Assembly: GCF_017086365.1 (NCBI RefSeq)
Contig: NZ_CP070969.1
Location: 4,092,001-4,156,000 of the forward strand
From: Paenibacillus tianjinensis
GTDB taxonomy: Bacteria > Bacillota > Bacilli > Paenibacillales > Paenibacillaceae
Length of the DNA: 64,000 bases
Direction of reading: 5' to 3'
Shown here one piece after another: positions 36,202 to 45,165 of this stretch. The position numbers were made by a program, and so were the translations under genes. Within the stretch, counting starts at the first letter, position 1. The number at the start of each line of letters is the position of its first letter. Under the pieces are notes generated by a model. The model was not told where the DNA came from, did no database searches, and worked only from the letters and a program-made list of their open reading frames with translations.

Positions 36202-37785
36202 TTACAATCTGACCGGCATTCGTGCTGAGCTGTCCCAGCGCCAGGGTACAGAGTGTCCCTCCAGATGCAGCCCGCCGTACCACACATCAAGGCCTTGAAC
36301 CGCCACCCGGTCCGCTGCTCCATCCAGTATCTGCTCGCCAAGTGCAGTCATTGTCACCTTTCGGTTCAGAAAATCCGGGACCCGGCGAAAATCGAAATGG
36401 TCTACAGCTTCCGCACCATCGATCATCAACAGCGGCTGTGTCCCTTGCACCAATCCCCGGAGATACAGCCAGTATTCGAGATCGCCCATGCCAAGCACAT
36501 GCAGCGAGTCGGTTACTTGCCGGAATAGCTTCAATGGAGTATCTGCTCCCCCGCGCACAGCTTCAAGCGTCGTTTGTTCTACGATTCCAAGGCCATTGTC
36601 TACAGAAGGCAGACGTGACAAGTGAGCCTGAAACGCAGCATAGGCAAGAGGCAGCGCAGACGACTCCAGTTCTTGTCTCCGAAGCGCAAGCAGATTAGCC
36701 ATCTGCATCGGATCGGGACTTGCATAGGCCTGCCACAGTTCACTGCCCAGTTCCACTTCCTTCTGCCCGATGCTCCGCCAGGTCCCGGACAAGGTCTTCA
36801 GCTGATCCGAAGTCAGCTGGCCCAGACCATGAAACAGCTCAATGCCGGGAAACTCCCCGATGCAGAGCAGACTAAGCCTGGTGCTGCCCAGCTTTTGCCC
36901 CTTGATATAGTGCAGCAGGTAAGCCAGCATGCTCTGATCAAACAAATCATGCTCGAACCACAGCACCACTTCATCATAGCGGTTAACCTCCCGCAGCTTC
37001 TCTTCCTGCTCCGCACAGCCTGCCAGATATTCCGCTGCCGGAATGCCCATCGACTGTTCGAGCGATCGTGCGCGCATCATACGCTCCACCTCACCGGCAG
37101 GGTTCACAAAATTCGGCCCCGCCGAATATACTTCTCTCCACACCAACACTTCCCCCGAAACGATGCCCTGTTTCAGCATATTGCCGACGGAATCCCCATT
37201 TACGATATGCAGCATATTCCTGCCTCCTTCATATAGGTTGTTGAACATGGAAGCAAGGTCGATGACAGGGAGTGCGCCTCTCAGCTTACGCCGTCCGTCA
37301 AACAGCCGTTTTTTCAGCACTGACACCGGAATGTTCAGATAATCGGAGATTTCCTGCAGCGAATAGCCGTAGAAATAGAACAATTGCAGCGGCACCCGCA
37401 GCTTATCGCTTAAGCTTGACACCGACTGCTGCAGCACCTGTGCACCTTCCCTCCGCTCAGCGATATCTGCAACACCCGTAGACTCCTGAGAAATGTGCAT
37501 GGCATCCGCCAAGGGAAGCATAGCCTGCCGCTTCCGCCGCAGCAGCCGCTGGCATTGTCTCACGACTATCGTCTTAAACCAGCCAGGAAATGCAGAGGGC
37601 TGCTGCAGCTTACCAATATTGATATAAGCTTCGATGAACGCCTCCTGCACAGCATCTTCCGCCAGATGGACATCCCTCAGCATGTCATAGGACACCGCAA
37701 ACGCCATCCCGCGGAAATGCGCCATCAGCTGTTCAAACGCCTCCGTATCCCCTTTTTGTACTTCCTCAACCAGCCGCGTTACCAT
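36202..37785 (-). CDS. ECF sigma factor fused to a DUF1835 domain
   Basis: A 527-residue protein. Residues 1-175 form an ECF sigma factor: region 2 (YDMLRDVHLAEDAVQEAFIE, then FPGWFKTIVVRQCQRLLRRK) and region 4 (LFYFYGYSLQEISDYLNIPV, SVLKKRLFDGRRKLR). From residue 191 (MLHIVNGDSVGNMLKQGIVS) to the end it is a DUF1835-type protein, with EVVLWFEHDLFDQSMLAYLL and LLCIGEFPG. The role of DUF1835 is unknown. Inside the frame AAGGAGG (37223-37229) lies seven bases before the ATG of residue 191, so the second domain could also be made alone. ATG start with AGAGGT upstream. No anti-sigma gene is adjacent. Confidence 0.85.
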   Translation of the reverse strand: MVTRLVEEVQKGDTEAFEQLMAHFRGMAFAVSYDMLRDVHLAEDAVQEAFIEAYINIGKLQQPSAFPGWFKTIVVRQCQRLLRRKRQAMLPLADAMHISQESTGVADIAERREGAQVLQQSVSSLSDKLRVPLQLFYFYGYSLQEISDYLNIPVSVLKKRLFDGRRKLRGALPVIDLASMFNNLYEGGRNMLHIVNGDSVGNMLKQGIVSGEVLVWREVYSAGPNFVNPAGEVERMMRARSLEQSMGIPAAEYLAGCAEQEEKLREVNRYDEVVLWFEHDLFDQSMLAYLLHYIKGQKLGSTRLSLLCIGEFPGIELFHGLGQLTSDQLKTLSGTWRSIGQKEVELGSELWQAYASPDPMQMANLLALRRQELESSALPLAYAAFQAHLSRLPSVDNGLGIVEQTTLEAVRGGADTPLKLFRQVTDSLHVLGMGDLEYWLYLRGLVQGTQPLLMIDGAEAVDHFDFRRVPDFLNRKVTMTALGEQILDGAADRVAVQGLDVWYGGLHLEGHSVPWRWDSSARMPVRL

Positions 37786-37881
37786 CCCGGACCTCTTTTC
37801 ACATGTTCTTAATCATAAGTGCCCTCTCGGGAGTGAAAGGTTACAAACTGTTCGAACCATTCCGTGATTAAAAATAAAACC

Positions 37882-37898
37882 CCGGGGAACATCCCCAG
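37882..37898 (-). terminator. Terminator between the VOC gene and the sigma-DUF1835 gene
   Basis: CTGGGGA TGT TCCCCGG on the minus strand, followed by GGTTTTATTTTT. Confidence 0.65.
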
Positions 37899-37944
37899 AG
37901 TCATGATATCTATAGTGTACTGTTAATCATTAGACATTCCAATA

Positions 37945-38100
37945 CTATTGATTCTCTACGCCGAAAATCCTCTTCAAATCGAATACTTTTTTCCGCTTAA
38001 TGCTGCATTTGAAAATCTGTTCCGGCAGCCGTTGTTCCCACTCAAACACCTGTTGCACAATCCAATAACTCGAAATTACCCGTTCTGAGCCGTTACCGGA
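37945..38100 (-). pseudogene. Short coding remnant downstream of the VOC gene
   Basis: A frame of 51 codons ends at 37945 and reads like real protein (YWIVQQVFEWEQRLPEQIF, KKVFDLKRIFGVENQ) but has no ATG and overlaps the end of the VOC gene in another frame. It could be the 3' scrap of a lost gene. I do not recognise the parent family. Confidence 0.25.
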
Positions 38101-38489
38101 TTAACCGCAAAGATGGAATGAATGTTGCCTTCCGGATCTGCGAAGAAACCTGTGGTGTGCCCCCAGGACATTGACTTTGGAGCTGTAATTTCAGTTGCCC
38201 CTTTTGAAACAACCTCTGCATACATCGTGTGGACAGCGTCGGGAGAATCACATTCGAAATTAAATTCGAAGGCTTGCCCCTTGCGCTCTTCTAAGTAGGT
38301 ATGGTGGTCATGCGTGTTTTCCGCCATTAATGCTGTTGAACATATCGCAAGACGAATACCGCTGTTCACAAATTCAGCATAATGGTTCTCTTCAATGACT
38401 GTCTCAAATCCCAAAACATCACGATAAAAGCTAGCCAATTTAGCTACATCCTGCGCCAAAACCGTAAGTCCCTCTAATTTCAATCTCAT
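38076..38489 (-). CDS. VOC-superfamily (glyoxalase/bleomycin-resistance-like) protein
   Basis: A protein of about 137 residues with two beta-alpha-beta-beta-beta units: MRLKLEGLTVLAQDVAKLAS, FYRDVLGFETVIEENHYAEF, then FEFNFECDSPDAVHTMYAEV and MSWGHTTGFFADPEGNIHSI. The fold covers glyoxalases, dioxygenases and drug-binding proteins; the exact role is open. The start at 38489 is chosen over 38585 because AAAGGTGG lies ten bases upstream and the protein then begins at the first strand. Confidence 0.85.
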   Translation of the reverse strand: MRLKLEGLTVLAQDVAKLASFYRDVLGFETVIEENHYAEFVNSGIRLAICSTALMAENTHDHHTYLEERKGQAFEFNFECDSPDAVHTMYAEVVSKGATEITAPKSMSWGHTTGFFADPEGNIHSIFAVNPVTAQNG

Positions 38490-38568
38490 GGGTTGAATTC
38501 CACCTTTCTTAATTCGGTTTACCTGGATAAAAATCGAAACACTAGAAGGACACGTCCATAATCCATCT

Positions 38569-38597
38569 TTGCCAAAATGATCCAATCAACTTATACT
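38569..38597 (+). promoter_or_regulatory. Sigma-A-type promoter of the O-antigen-ligase-like gene
   Basis: TTGCCA (38569-38574) and TATACT (38592-38597) are 17 bases apart, 34 bases before the TTG start. Confidence 0.6.
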
Positions 38598-38631
38598 AAT
38601 GACTAGAATAAATTGTAAAGGAGAATAAAAA

Positions 38632-41427
38632 TTGGCGCAACCGGTTTATGGTAAAAAGTCCACTCCATTAAGGTATGATGAAGCTCTTCCCTTCTCGCTC
38701 TGGGTGCTGATTATCGGGTTCTTACTTTTCTTAGTATGGGCTCCGTTTCAGGTAGGGCTATTTAATGGTCAACAGGCTGATTTTGAAAAACCAATTTATA
38801 TTTCTACGGTAACCGGCAGTCTTATGCTTATCGTCTGGGCTGTGGTCTACTACAAAAAATTCAGATTTGAGGATCAGCGGGATCTTGTTGCTCTATGTGT
38901 GCTACTGCTTCCGCTGACGTACTTTTTATCCCTTTTTACCGCTGCCTCTCACTATATGGCAGTCAATATGCTGCTTATTCAAAGTATGTATGCTGCACTT
39001 TTTATTGTAACCCTCTATCTTCTCCGGCAAAAACTCGCGAATCAGATCATTCAATTCACCGTACTAACATTAGCTTACCTAATCGTCTGGTTCGGTCTGC
39101 TAAACTGGCTGGGAGCTTGGAATGTAGCCGGAGGGGCTGTTGGCTGGTTCTCTAATACTGTCCGTGCCGGTAAGTATCTTGACGCAGTCATGACCGATTC
39201 GAACGGTCTACGTCTGACCTCCATATTTCAATACGCAAATACGTATGCCGCTTTCCTGATGGCCTTTCTGTTTACAGCTGTGTATGCTTTGGTCCGGTCC
39301 AAAAAGTGGTATGGCATGCTAATACACAGTTTTATGCTGGTACCGATTATGATTTCACTGCTTCTGACACTATCACGGGGCGGTCTGGTCATGATGCCGG
39401 TAGTTTTTGTCCTGCTGCTTCTCTTTCAGAAGCCTTCGCGGCAAATCTTCTGGATCATCCACCTAATCATCGCTGCCGCTGCGTCACTGGCTGTGATCAG
39501 CAAAATAACATCTATCGGCAAACATTTGGCGGCAGTATCTGATCCTTCTGCTGCTGTAGAGGGCTGGAGCTGGCTTCTTATTGCTTGTATTGTAACCTCA
39601 ACAGCCTGCTGGTCCGTACAACGCTTCATTGCTGCGGGTTTAGAAAAGCGCTTGGAAAACAGGACTACCCGAAAGTTCGCTAATCTGTGGCTTCCGGTCG
39701 GAGCAACGGTATTGGTGGCTGCTGCTGCATGGCTGCTCATTGGAACAAGCGCACGAAGTATTTTGCCGGCCAATATTGAAACCCGTTTAGAAAATATTAA
39801 CTTCAAACAGCATAGTGTGCTGGAACGTATGACTTTTTACCGGGATGCTTTTAAAGTAGCGAAGGACTATCCTGTTCTTGGTGCAGGTGGCGGCGGGTGG
39901 GCTGCCTTGTATGAGAAATACCAGAACAATCCGTATGTAAGCCGTCAGGCGCACAATTTCTTTTTGCAATACTTAATTGAAGTCGGCATTCTGGGGTTTA
40001 TCTTGTTCATGGGCTTTATCCTGTATGTGTTCTACAAATATATCAGGGGATATATAAAGCTGAAGAGGACAGATGAATTTGAGAACGGATTCTTCTATTT
40101 AATCATCGCATTGTCCATTCTATTACATAGTATCCTGGACTTTAACCTTAGTTATGTGTTCATGGGAATGCTTGTATTTATCAGTCTTGCCGGGATGACG
40201 GCTGCCATGGAAGCTAAACCTCTTGAAGGCAACTGGAAATCAGCCGGACTGCGCTACGGTTATCTGGGTGTGACCACTATGGCAGCGCTGGCCATACTCA
40301 TCGTATCGATACGCAATATCACTTCCACTAACGATCTAGCTGATGCAAAGGCTATTGCACAGTACAGTAAATCCTACGAAGAGATTAAAGCTCCGCTTAT
40401 GAGGGCATTAAAAAACCGTCCGGCTCACCCTGAGACAATTATGATGTTAGCAGCACTTGATAATCAGGTGTATAGACAGACCAAAGATGAGCAATATGCC
40501 AACGAATCTTTATCCTTACTACAGCGCGGCCTCAAAGATGAGCCATACAATAAACAGCTATTGAAGCTCCAGACTGCTATCTATGATTCGTTAGATAAAC
40601 GTGAGGAGGCCTATGCCGTATACCTCGATAATCAGGATAAGTATATATGGGATATTGAATGGTATGAGCAGCTCATTACACGGGCAACCCGTCTCGGCAT
40701 CCAAGCCTATCTCCAGCAGAACGAGACTAAGAAGCAGGAGTACTTCCATACCAGCCTATCCGCTTACCAGCACGTGGTGGATGGGGTCGAATATTTACAA
40801 ACACTGCCTTCGGGACAGCTACAGGGCCGGCCTTTCTCGGTCACACCGTTGATTGCCCTTAGTGCAGGTAAAGTAAATCAGGTTACAGGACAGGCAGAGA
40901 CCGCCGCGTCCATCATCCAAACAGGATTCATAGATAGCTACGCCGCTCTGGCAAGGCGCAATGATCTGTGGAGTACAGAATGGTATAGTGATGTGATAGT
41001 TCTCGCTTACGGGCTGGGTCAACCCTCGTATTCGGAATGGTTAAATATCTTAAGCACTCAAGGATTGGATAATGCACATGTTGCAGCAAACGCCAAGGCA
41101 AACTTCAGCATAGGTATTGAAGCTTATAGCCAAGTTATGAGTGGTACAAGCAATCCCGCCACTCCTCTTACTCCCGCAACAAATTTAGCCGTTGGAAAAA
41201 TGAAAATTCTCACCGGAGATGTTGTGTCTGCAGTTACCCTATTAAAAGGCGGGCTAAGCGAAGATTATTCGGATCCCGTCAACCGGGAAATCGCGCGCTG
41301 GTATTTAGCCGGTTTGAAAAAGGTAAATAGTCCGCTGGATCAGGATGTGTATAACAAGCTAATCGCCGCCGATGCGCAGGAAGCAGCCATGATCGATCAA
41401 GTTGCTGGAATGCCACCGTTATCGTAA
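38632..41427 (+). CDS. O-antigen ligase (Wzy/WaaL-type) membrane protein with TPR-like C-terminus
   Basis: A 931-residue protein with about twelve helices in the first 530 residues. The central soluble loop and Wzy_C region is visible as LTLSRGGLVMMPVVFVLLLL and VLGAGGGGWAALYEKYQNNP followed by SRQAHNFFLQYLIEVGILGF, the conserved catalytic-loop region of O-antigen ligases and polymerases. From about residue 560 the protein is soluble and helical with TPR-like pairs (AIAQYSKSYEEIKAPLMRAL, LSLLQRGLKDEPYNKQLLKL). In Gram-positives such proteins polymerise or transfer secondary cell-wall or capsular glycans. Start is TTG with AAAGGAG eight bases upstream. The gene stands alone. Confidence 0.85.
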   Translation: MAQPVYGKKSTPLRYDEALPFSLWVLIIGFLLFLVWAPFQVGLFNGQQADFEKPIYISTVTGSLMLIVWAVVYYKKFRFEDQRDLVALCVLLLPLTYFLSLFTAASHYMAVNMLLIQSMYAALFIVTLYLLRQKLANQIIQFTVLTLAYLIVWFGLLNWLGAWNVAGGAVGWFSNTVRAGKYLDAVMTDSNGLRLTSIFQYANTYAAFLMAFLFTAVYALVRSKKWYGMLIHSFMLVPIMISLLLTLSRGGLVMMPVVFVLLLLFQKPSRQIFWIIHLIIAAAASLAVISKITSIGKHLAAVSDPSAAVEGWSWLLIACIVTSTACWSVQRFIAAGLEKRLENRTTRKFANLWLPVGATVLVAAAAWLLIGTSARSILPANIETRLENINFKQHSVLERMTFYRDAFKVAKDYPVLGAGGGGWAALYEKYQNNPYVSRQAHNFFLQYLIEVGILGFILFMGFILYVFYKYIRGYIKLKRTDEFENGFFYLIIALSILLHSILDFNLSYVFMGMLVFISLAGMTAAMEAKPLEGNWKSAGLRYGYLGVTTMAALAILIVSIRNITSTNDLADAKAIAQYSKSYEEIKAPLMRALKNRPAHPETIMMLAALDNQVYRQTKDEQYANESLSLLQRGLKDEPYNKQLLKLQTAIYDSLDKREEAYAVYLDNQDKYIWDIEWYEQLITRATRLGIQAYLQQNETKKQEYFHTSLSAYQHVVDGVEYLQTLPSGQLQGRPFSVTPLIALSAGKVNQVTGQAETAASIIQTGFIDSYAALARRNDLWSTEWYSDVIVLAYGLGQPSYSEWLNILSTQGLDNAHVAANAKANFSIGIEAYSQVMSGTSNPATPLTPATNLAVGKMKILTGDVVSAVTLLKGGLSEDYSDPVNREIARWYLAGLKKVNSPLDQDVYNKLIAADAQEAAMIDQVAGMPPLS

Positions 41428-41448
41428 GGAGTATTAGAGAGTCTTAAG

Positions 41449-41479
41449 AGCCCGGTGCAGAGTCATTTTGCACCGGGCT
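41449..41479 (+). terminator. Terminator of the O-antigen-ligase-like gene, split by IS256
   Basis: The stem AGCCCGGTGCA/TGCACCGGGCT is followed by four more T before the IS begins; the rest of the original T tract lies beyond the IS at 42844-42853. Confidence 0.85.
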
Positions 41480-41483
41480 TTTT

Positions 41484-42843
41484 GGGTCTGTCAATAATTT
41501 TGTGTAAACTCTTTTAAGCACAGATTCCCCCGAGGGGGAAGTCGCGAATCTAACGCAAGTGTTGACCGACCCGGTCTGGGAAAAATACCGAAAGCTGGAG
41601 CAGCATTTGGCCCCAGTTTTGGACACGTCCAGTCCATTTTCGAGTGACATCGACGGTGGCCAGATAGAGCATTTTTAGCAGAGCTTCATCGGTAGGAAAG
41701 ATGCTCTTTCCTTTGGTTACTTTACGAAGCTGACGGTGGTAACTCTCAATCATATTGGTGGTGTAAATCAGTTTACGTATCTCAGGCGGGTACTTGAAAA
41801 AAGTAGCAAGTTCGTCCCAATTCGTCCGCCACGAACGGATAATGAGGGGATATTTCGCCCCCCAGACTTCCTCAAAACGGTCGAGTTCAAGCAAGGCACC
41901 TTCCTCGGTAGCTGCCTTGTATATAGGCTTTAAGTCGGCGGTCACCTTCTTAATATCCTTGTAAGACACGTACCGTGTAGAGCTGCGGATTTGGTGAATA
42001 ATACACTTCTGGATTTCAGTTTGGGGATAGCAGGCCGCAATCGCTTGAGAGAACCCGGACAGGTTATCCACGCAGATAATGAGAATGTCCCCCACTCCAC
42101 GATTCTTGAGTTCATTCAGCACGCTGAGCCAGAACTTGGAGGACTCGTTCTCACCAATCCACATGCCCAGCACGTCTTTGTTTCCGTCCAGATCAATGCC
42201 AATGACCATGTAGGCAGCCTTGTTGATAATGGCCCCGTCTTGCTTGACTTTGAAGTGGATCGCATCCAGATAGACAACAGCGTAAACGCCTTGCAGAGGC
42301 CGATTCTGCCATTCTTTAATGAGAGGAACAATCTTATTTGTGACATTGGAAATGAGCGTAGGCGACACCTCAATGCCATACATCTGCCCCAGGTGATCCT
42401 GAATTTCTCGGGTACTAATCCCTTTGGCGTACAGAGCGATGATTTGCTCTTCGATGCCGGTTACGTTCGACTGATGCTTCTTGACGACAAGTGGCTCAAA
42501 CTCACCCAGACGGTCACGAGGGATAGCGATTTCCTGTTCCCCGTACTCACTGACAACCGTTTTACGGCTCTTTCCGTTACGGCTGTTTGGCGTGAGCTTC
42601 GCCTTCACTTCATGCTTTCCGTAGCCTAAATGAGTGTCCATTTCGGCTTCCAGCATCTCCTGAATCGTCTCCGCAAATAGCTCTTTTAGAGCATTCTGCG
42701 CATCCTGTGCGCTTACCAAGTTGTTTTCCTTAATAAATTCCCGTAACTGTTGTTTTGTCCAAAGTCCCATGTGTTCTCCCCAACCTTTCTCTTACTTCCA
42801 TTTTAATGGGTTTGAGAGTTTACACAATATATTTTACAGACTC
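41484..42843 (-). mobile_element. IS256-family insertion sequence, complete, with 8-bp target duplication
   Basis: Inverted repeats of 28 bases bound the element: 41484-41511 starts GGGTCTGTCAA and ends GTGTAAACTC; 42816-42843 read in reverse starts GAGTCTGTAAA and ends the same way. The flanks are an exact direct repeat GGCTTTTT at 41476-41483 and 42844-42851, the 8-bp duplication typical of IS256. The target is the T tract of the upstream gene's terminator. The element is 1,360 bp and carries one intact transposase. Confidence 0.95.
41550..42770 (-). CDS. IS256-family (Mutator-like) transposase
   Basis: A 406-residue DDE transposase. It begins QLREFIKENNLVSAQDAQNA. The catalytic Asp residues are in YAVVYLDAIHFKVKQDG and ILIICVDNLSGFSQAI; QKCIIHQIRSSTRYV carries the conserved C/H motif, and the catalytic Glu is in YTTNMIESYHRQLRKVTKGK. 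Length fits the family and no lesion is seen, so it is probably functional. Confidence 0.95.
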   Translation of the reverse strand: MGLWTKQQLREFIKENNLVSAQDAQNALKELFAETIQEMLEAEMDTHLGYGKHEVKAKLTPNSRNGKSRKTVVSEYGEQEIAIPRDRLGEFEPLVVKKHQSNVTGIEEQIIALYAKGISTREIQDHLGQMYGIEVSPTLISNVTNKIVPLIKEWQNRPLQGVYAVVYLDAIHFKVKQDGAIINKAAYMVIGIDLDGNKDVLGMWIGENESSKFWLSVLNELKNRGVGDILIICVDNLSGFSQAIAACYPQTEIQKCIIHQIRSSTRYVSYKDIKKVTADLKPIYKAATEEGALLELDRFEEVWGAKYPLIIRSWRTNWDELATFFKYPPEIRKLIYTTNMIESYHRQLRKVTKGKSIFPTDEALLKMLYLATVDVTRKWTGRVQNWGQMLLQLSVFFPDRVGQHLR

Positions 42844-42886
42844 GGCTTTTTTTAGCCAAAACTATCATTCTCCGTTCTACTCAGTT

Positions 42887-43078
42887 TCATCCTAGTCTCA
42901 ACGCACTTTCAGCCAGATTCATTTGCTCAGGAATCCAGTGGAGAATATAAGCCGTCTGCAACCCCGGGAACTTTTTACGAATGTATGTCAGAAGGGCTGC
43001 CTTTTCGATATCTTCAAAAAGGGACTTATTTTGACCTGTTTCATAGTTTTTGCACCAAACAATTTTGCCCCTTCGTGT
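42887..43078 (-). pseudogene. Gene fragment or small gene without canonical start, function unknown
   Basis: A 63-codon open frame reads as plausible protein (KIVWCKNYETGQNKSLFEDI, then KKFPGLQTAYILHWIPEQMN) and ends LAESALRLG. No ATG, GTG or TTG lies near its start; a stop precedes it directly. It may be the 3' remains of a gene broken by rearrangement near the IS256 copy. I do not recognise the family. Confidence 0.35.
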
Positions 43079-43103
43079 TTACCGTACGCTAGCTTTTTTT
43101 ATG

Positions 43104-43376
43104 TCACTTGTTGGGATACGGCCTAGGCTTTAATGTAGGGTCTCCTTCTCTTTTCCACCACCTGACCTCTGGGCCATAACATATTGTTTTTGCCCAAAAA
43201 TCTTCTGATCCATGATATCGCATATCATCTTCTTCATCAAAAGGTCTTTCCCAGAATTCATTTAATCTTTCCCAAGCTTCATCATCACTGATACTAAAAA
43301 GTCTTTTCATTTCTAACATAATTCCTTCGCAAAACTTTTCGGATTCTTCTGTTGTTACAAAATTAAATTTCTTCAT
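43104..43376 (-). CDS. Acidic 90-residue protein, function unknown
   Basis: A soluble acidic protein, beginning MKKFNFVTTEESEKFCEGIM, with an aromatic-rich centre (WERLNEFWERPFDEEDDMRY) and ending in a basic, proline-rich tail (GDPTLKPRPYPNK). GAGAGGG lies five bases before the ATG. I do not recognise the family. The isolated, AT-rich setting near a gene fragment hints at an accessory gene, such as an immunity-type protein, but nothing in the sequence proves that. Confidence 0.6.
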   Translation of the reverse strand: MKKFNFVTTEESEKFCEGIMLEMKRLFSISDDEAWERLNEFWERPFDEEDDMRYHGSEDFWAKTICYGPEVRWWKREGDPTLKPRPYPNK

Positions 43377-43512
43377 AAAAACCCTCTCTATTTACTCTTC
43401 ACAATAATTCCTTTAAAACCTTTGAATAACCATATTGACATTCTATCTGAGCGTATCCCTTTTTGCCCGGTTAGTACTTAAATCCAAACCTGTAACTCTC
43501 CACTACTTGCTG

Positions 43513-43693
43513 CGGACTCAGTTGCACTTATTTGCGTCATAATCCACCCTTTGTCGTTCTAACGGACTCCAGTGCGCTTATTTTTGGGAATGCTTTCGAA
43601 AAATGCTTACTGGAGTGGAAATAAGTGCACTTCGGTCCGTTAGCCTGGCGAAATACCCTCTATAGCGAAAATAAGAGCTGTCCTGTCCGTTAG
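43513..43693. repeat. Cluster of four degenerate ~20-bp repeats in opposing orientation
   Basis: Two direct copies (GGACTCAGTTGCACTTATTT near 43513; GGACTCCAGTGCGCTTATTT near 43564) face two inverted copies (near 43618-43638 and 43669-43689). Each end carries GGAC or CTAACGGAC/GTCCGTTAG (43559-43567, 43635-43643, 43685-43693). The 85-bp unit 43559-43643 is a clean inverted repeat that could fold into a long hairpin. It lies in a 560-base stretch without genes. Confidence 0.6.
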
Positions 43694-43780
43694 CAGTTCC
43701 TATTTACCTCACGTATCGATCGGTCAATAATATCGCTAACGTTCTGCTGGATTTATCATACCAAAAATACCCAAAGCAAA

Positions 43781-43803
43781 AAACCGCCTTCTAAAGGCGG
43801 TTT
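43781..43803 (-). terminator. Terminator of the spoIIA operon
   Basis: A perfect 10-bp stem AAACCGCCTT/AAGGCGGTTT with a 3-base loop; on the minus strand the stem runs into TTTTTTGC. It lies 140 bases after the sigF stop. Confidence 0.75.
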
Positions 43804-43942
43804 CTGCTGCATTACGATTCCCGTCACTGCACCCGTCACTTTGCATCTTCATTCATACTTAATGGATAACCTAACCCTAACTCTTCACCTCAAACTCACT
43901 CACTTCACATCGTCCCCTAAGAAAACCAGCCCGAACCGCTCT

Positions 43943-44698
43943 CTACTGCGCAATCTGCTCACGAATATTCGCAAGGATCTTCTTCTCCAGCCTCGACACC
44001 TGAACCTGCGAGATGCCGAGGCGGGTGGCGACTTCCGACTGGGTCTGGTCGCGGTAGTAACGCAGGTAGACGATCAGACGCTCGCGTTCGGTGAGTGCGC
44101 CGATAGCCTCGCTCAGCGCCAGCTTGTCAAACCAGCGCTCCTGCGACTCGTCGGCGATCTGGTCGATCAGGGTGATCGGATCGCCGTCGTTCTCGAACAC
44201 GGTCTCGTGGATCGAGGTCGGCGGCTTGTTGGCTTCCTGGGCAAACACGATTTCTTCCGGTGTTACACCAAGCGCCTCCGCAACCTCGCCGATGGTCGGC
44301 AGGCGGTCCAGCGTCTTGGACATTTCGTCCTTCATCTTGCGCACCTTGTTGGCCATCTCCTTCAGCGAGCGGCTGACTTTGAGGGTGCCGTCATCGCGCA
44401 GGAAACGCTGGATCTCCCCGATGATCATCGGCACCGCATAGGTGGAGAATTTGACCTCATAGCTGAGGTCGAATTTATCAACGGACTTGAGCAGTCCGAT
44501 ACAACCGATTTGGAACAAATCATCAGGCTCATACCCGCGGTTCATAAACCGCTGCACCACCGACCAGACGAGGCGGATGTTGCAGCTTACGAGCGTGTCG
44601 CGGGCCAGATTATCTCCGGCCTGACTGAGCGCAATAAGACGTTTGACCTCCGCATCGTCCAAATAGGTCGGCGGAGCTTTTTTTGATTCTGCTTCCAT
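43943..44698 (-). CDS. sigF: Forespore sigma factor F
   Basis: A 251-residue sigma-70 family protein that directs early forespore transcription. Region 2 is seen in IRLVWSVVQRFMNRGYEPDD and LFQIGCIGLLKSVDKFDLSY, region 3 in LPTIGEVAEALGVTPEEI, and region 4 in ERLIVYLRYYRDQTQSEVAT. It is third in dacF-spoIIAA-spoIIAB-sigF and 11 bases after spoIIAB. Its activity is blocked by SpoIIAB until SpoIIAA is dephosphorylated. Confidence 0.97.
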   Translation of the reverse strand: MEAESKKAPPTYLDDAEVKRLIALSQAGDNLARDTLVSCNIRLVWSVVQRFMNRGYEPDDLFQIGCIGLLKSVDKFDLSYEVKFSTYAVPMIIGEIQRFLRDDGTLKVSRSLKEMANKVRKMKDEMSKTLDRLPTIGEVAEALGVTPEEIVFAQEANKPPTSIHETVFENDGDPITLIDQIADESQERWFDKLALSEAIGALTERERLIVYLRYYRDQTQSEVATRLGISQVQVSRLEKKILANIREQIAQ

Positions 44699-44709
44699 GG
44701 CTCCAACCC

Positions 44710-45165
44710 CTAATTGTATAAAGCTTTTTTCGAGACGATCGTTTTCTTCATTGAAATGGAGGTACCGCGCCCGGGTTCACTGGTCACTTCGAATTCATCC
44801 ATGAAATTCTCCATAATCGTAAAACCCATGCCCGACCGCTCCAGCTCCGGCTTGGACGTGTACAGCGGCTGCTGTGCCAGCTCCAGGTCCTCAATGCCGT
44901 TCCCCTGATCCTCAATGGTCAGGTGCACGGTCTCATTGTCGATCGACGCCGAGATGCTGACAATCCCTTCCGGATTACTGTCATAGCCGTGGATGATACA
45001 GTTGGTGACCGCCTCCGAGACAACAGTCTTCAGATCATTCAGTTCTTCCATGGTAGGATCGAGCCGGGAGACGAAGGCCGCTACCACCACACGCGCGAAC
45101 GATTCGTTCTCCGAGAGGGCGGCAAACTGGACACTCATGAAGTTACCAGCTTCACTCTTTGTCAT
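44710..45165 (-). CDS. spoIIAB: Anti-sigma-F factor and protein kinase
   Basis: A 151-residue GHKL-type ATPase that binds SigF and phosphorylates SpoIIAA. The N box is [14 protein letters not shown], the G1 box [11 protein letters not shown], and the G2 region [19 protein letters not shown]. The ATG overlaps the spoIIAA stop by four bases (ATGA), with GGAGGT six bases upstream, so the two are translationally coupled. Confidence 0.97.
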   Translation of the reverse strand: MTKSEAGNFMSVQFAALSENESFARVVVAAFVSRLDPTMEELNDLKTVVSEAVTNCIIHGYDSNPEGIVSISASIDNETVHLTIEDQGNGIEDLELAQQPLYTSKPELERSGMGFTIMENFMDEFEVTSEPGRGTSISMKKTIVSKKALYN

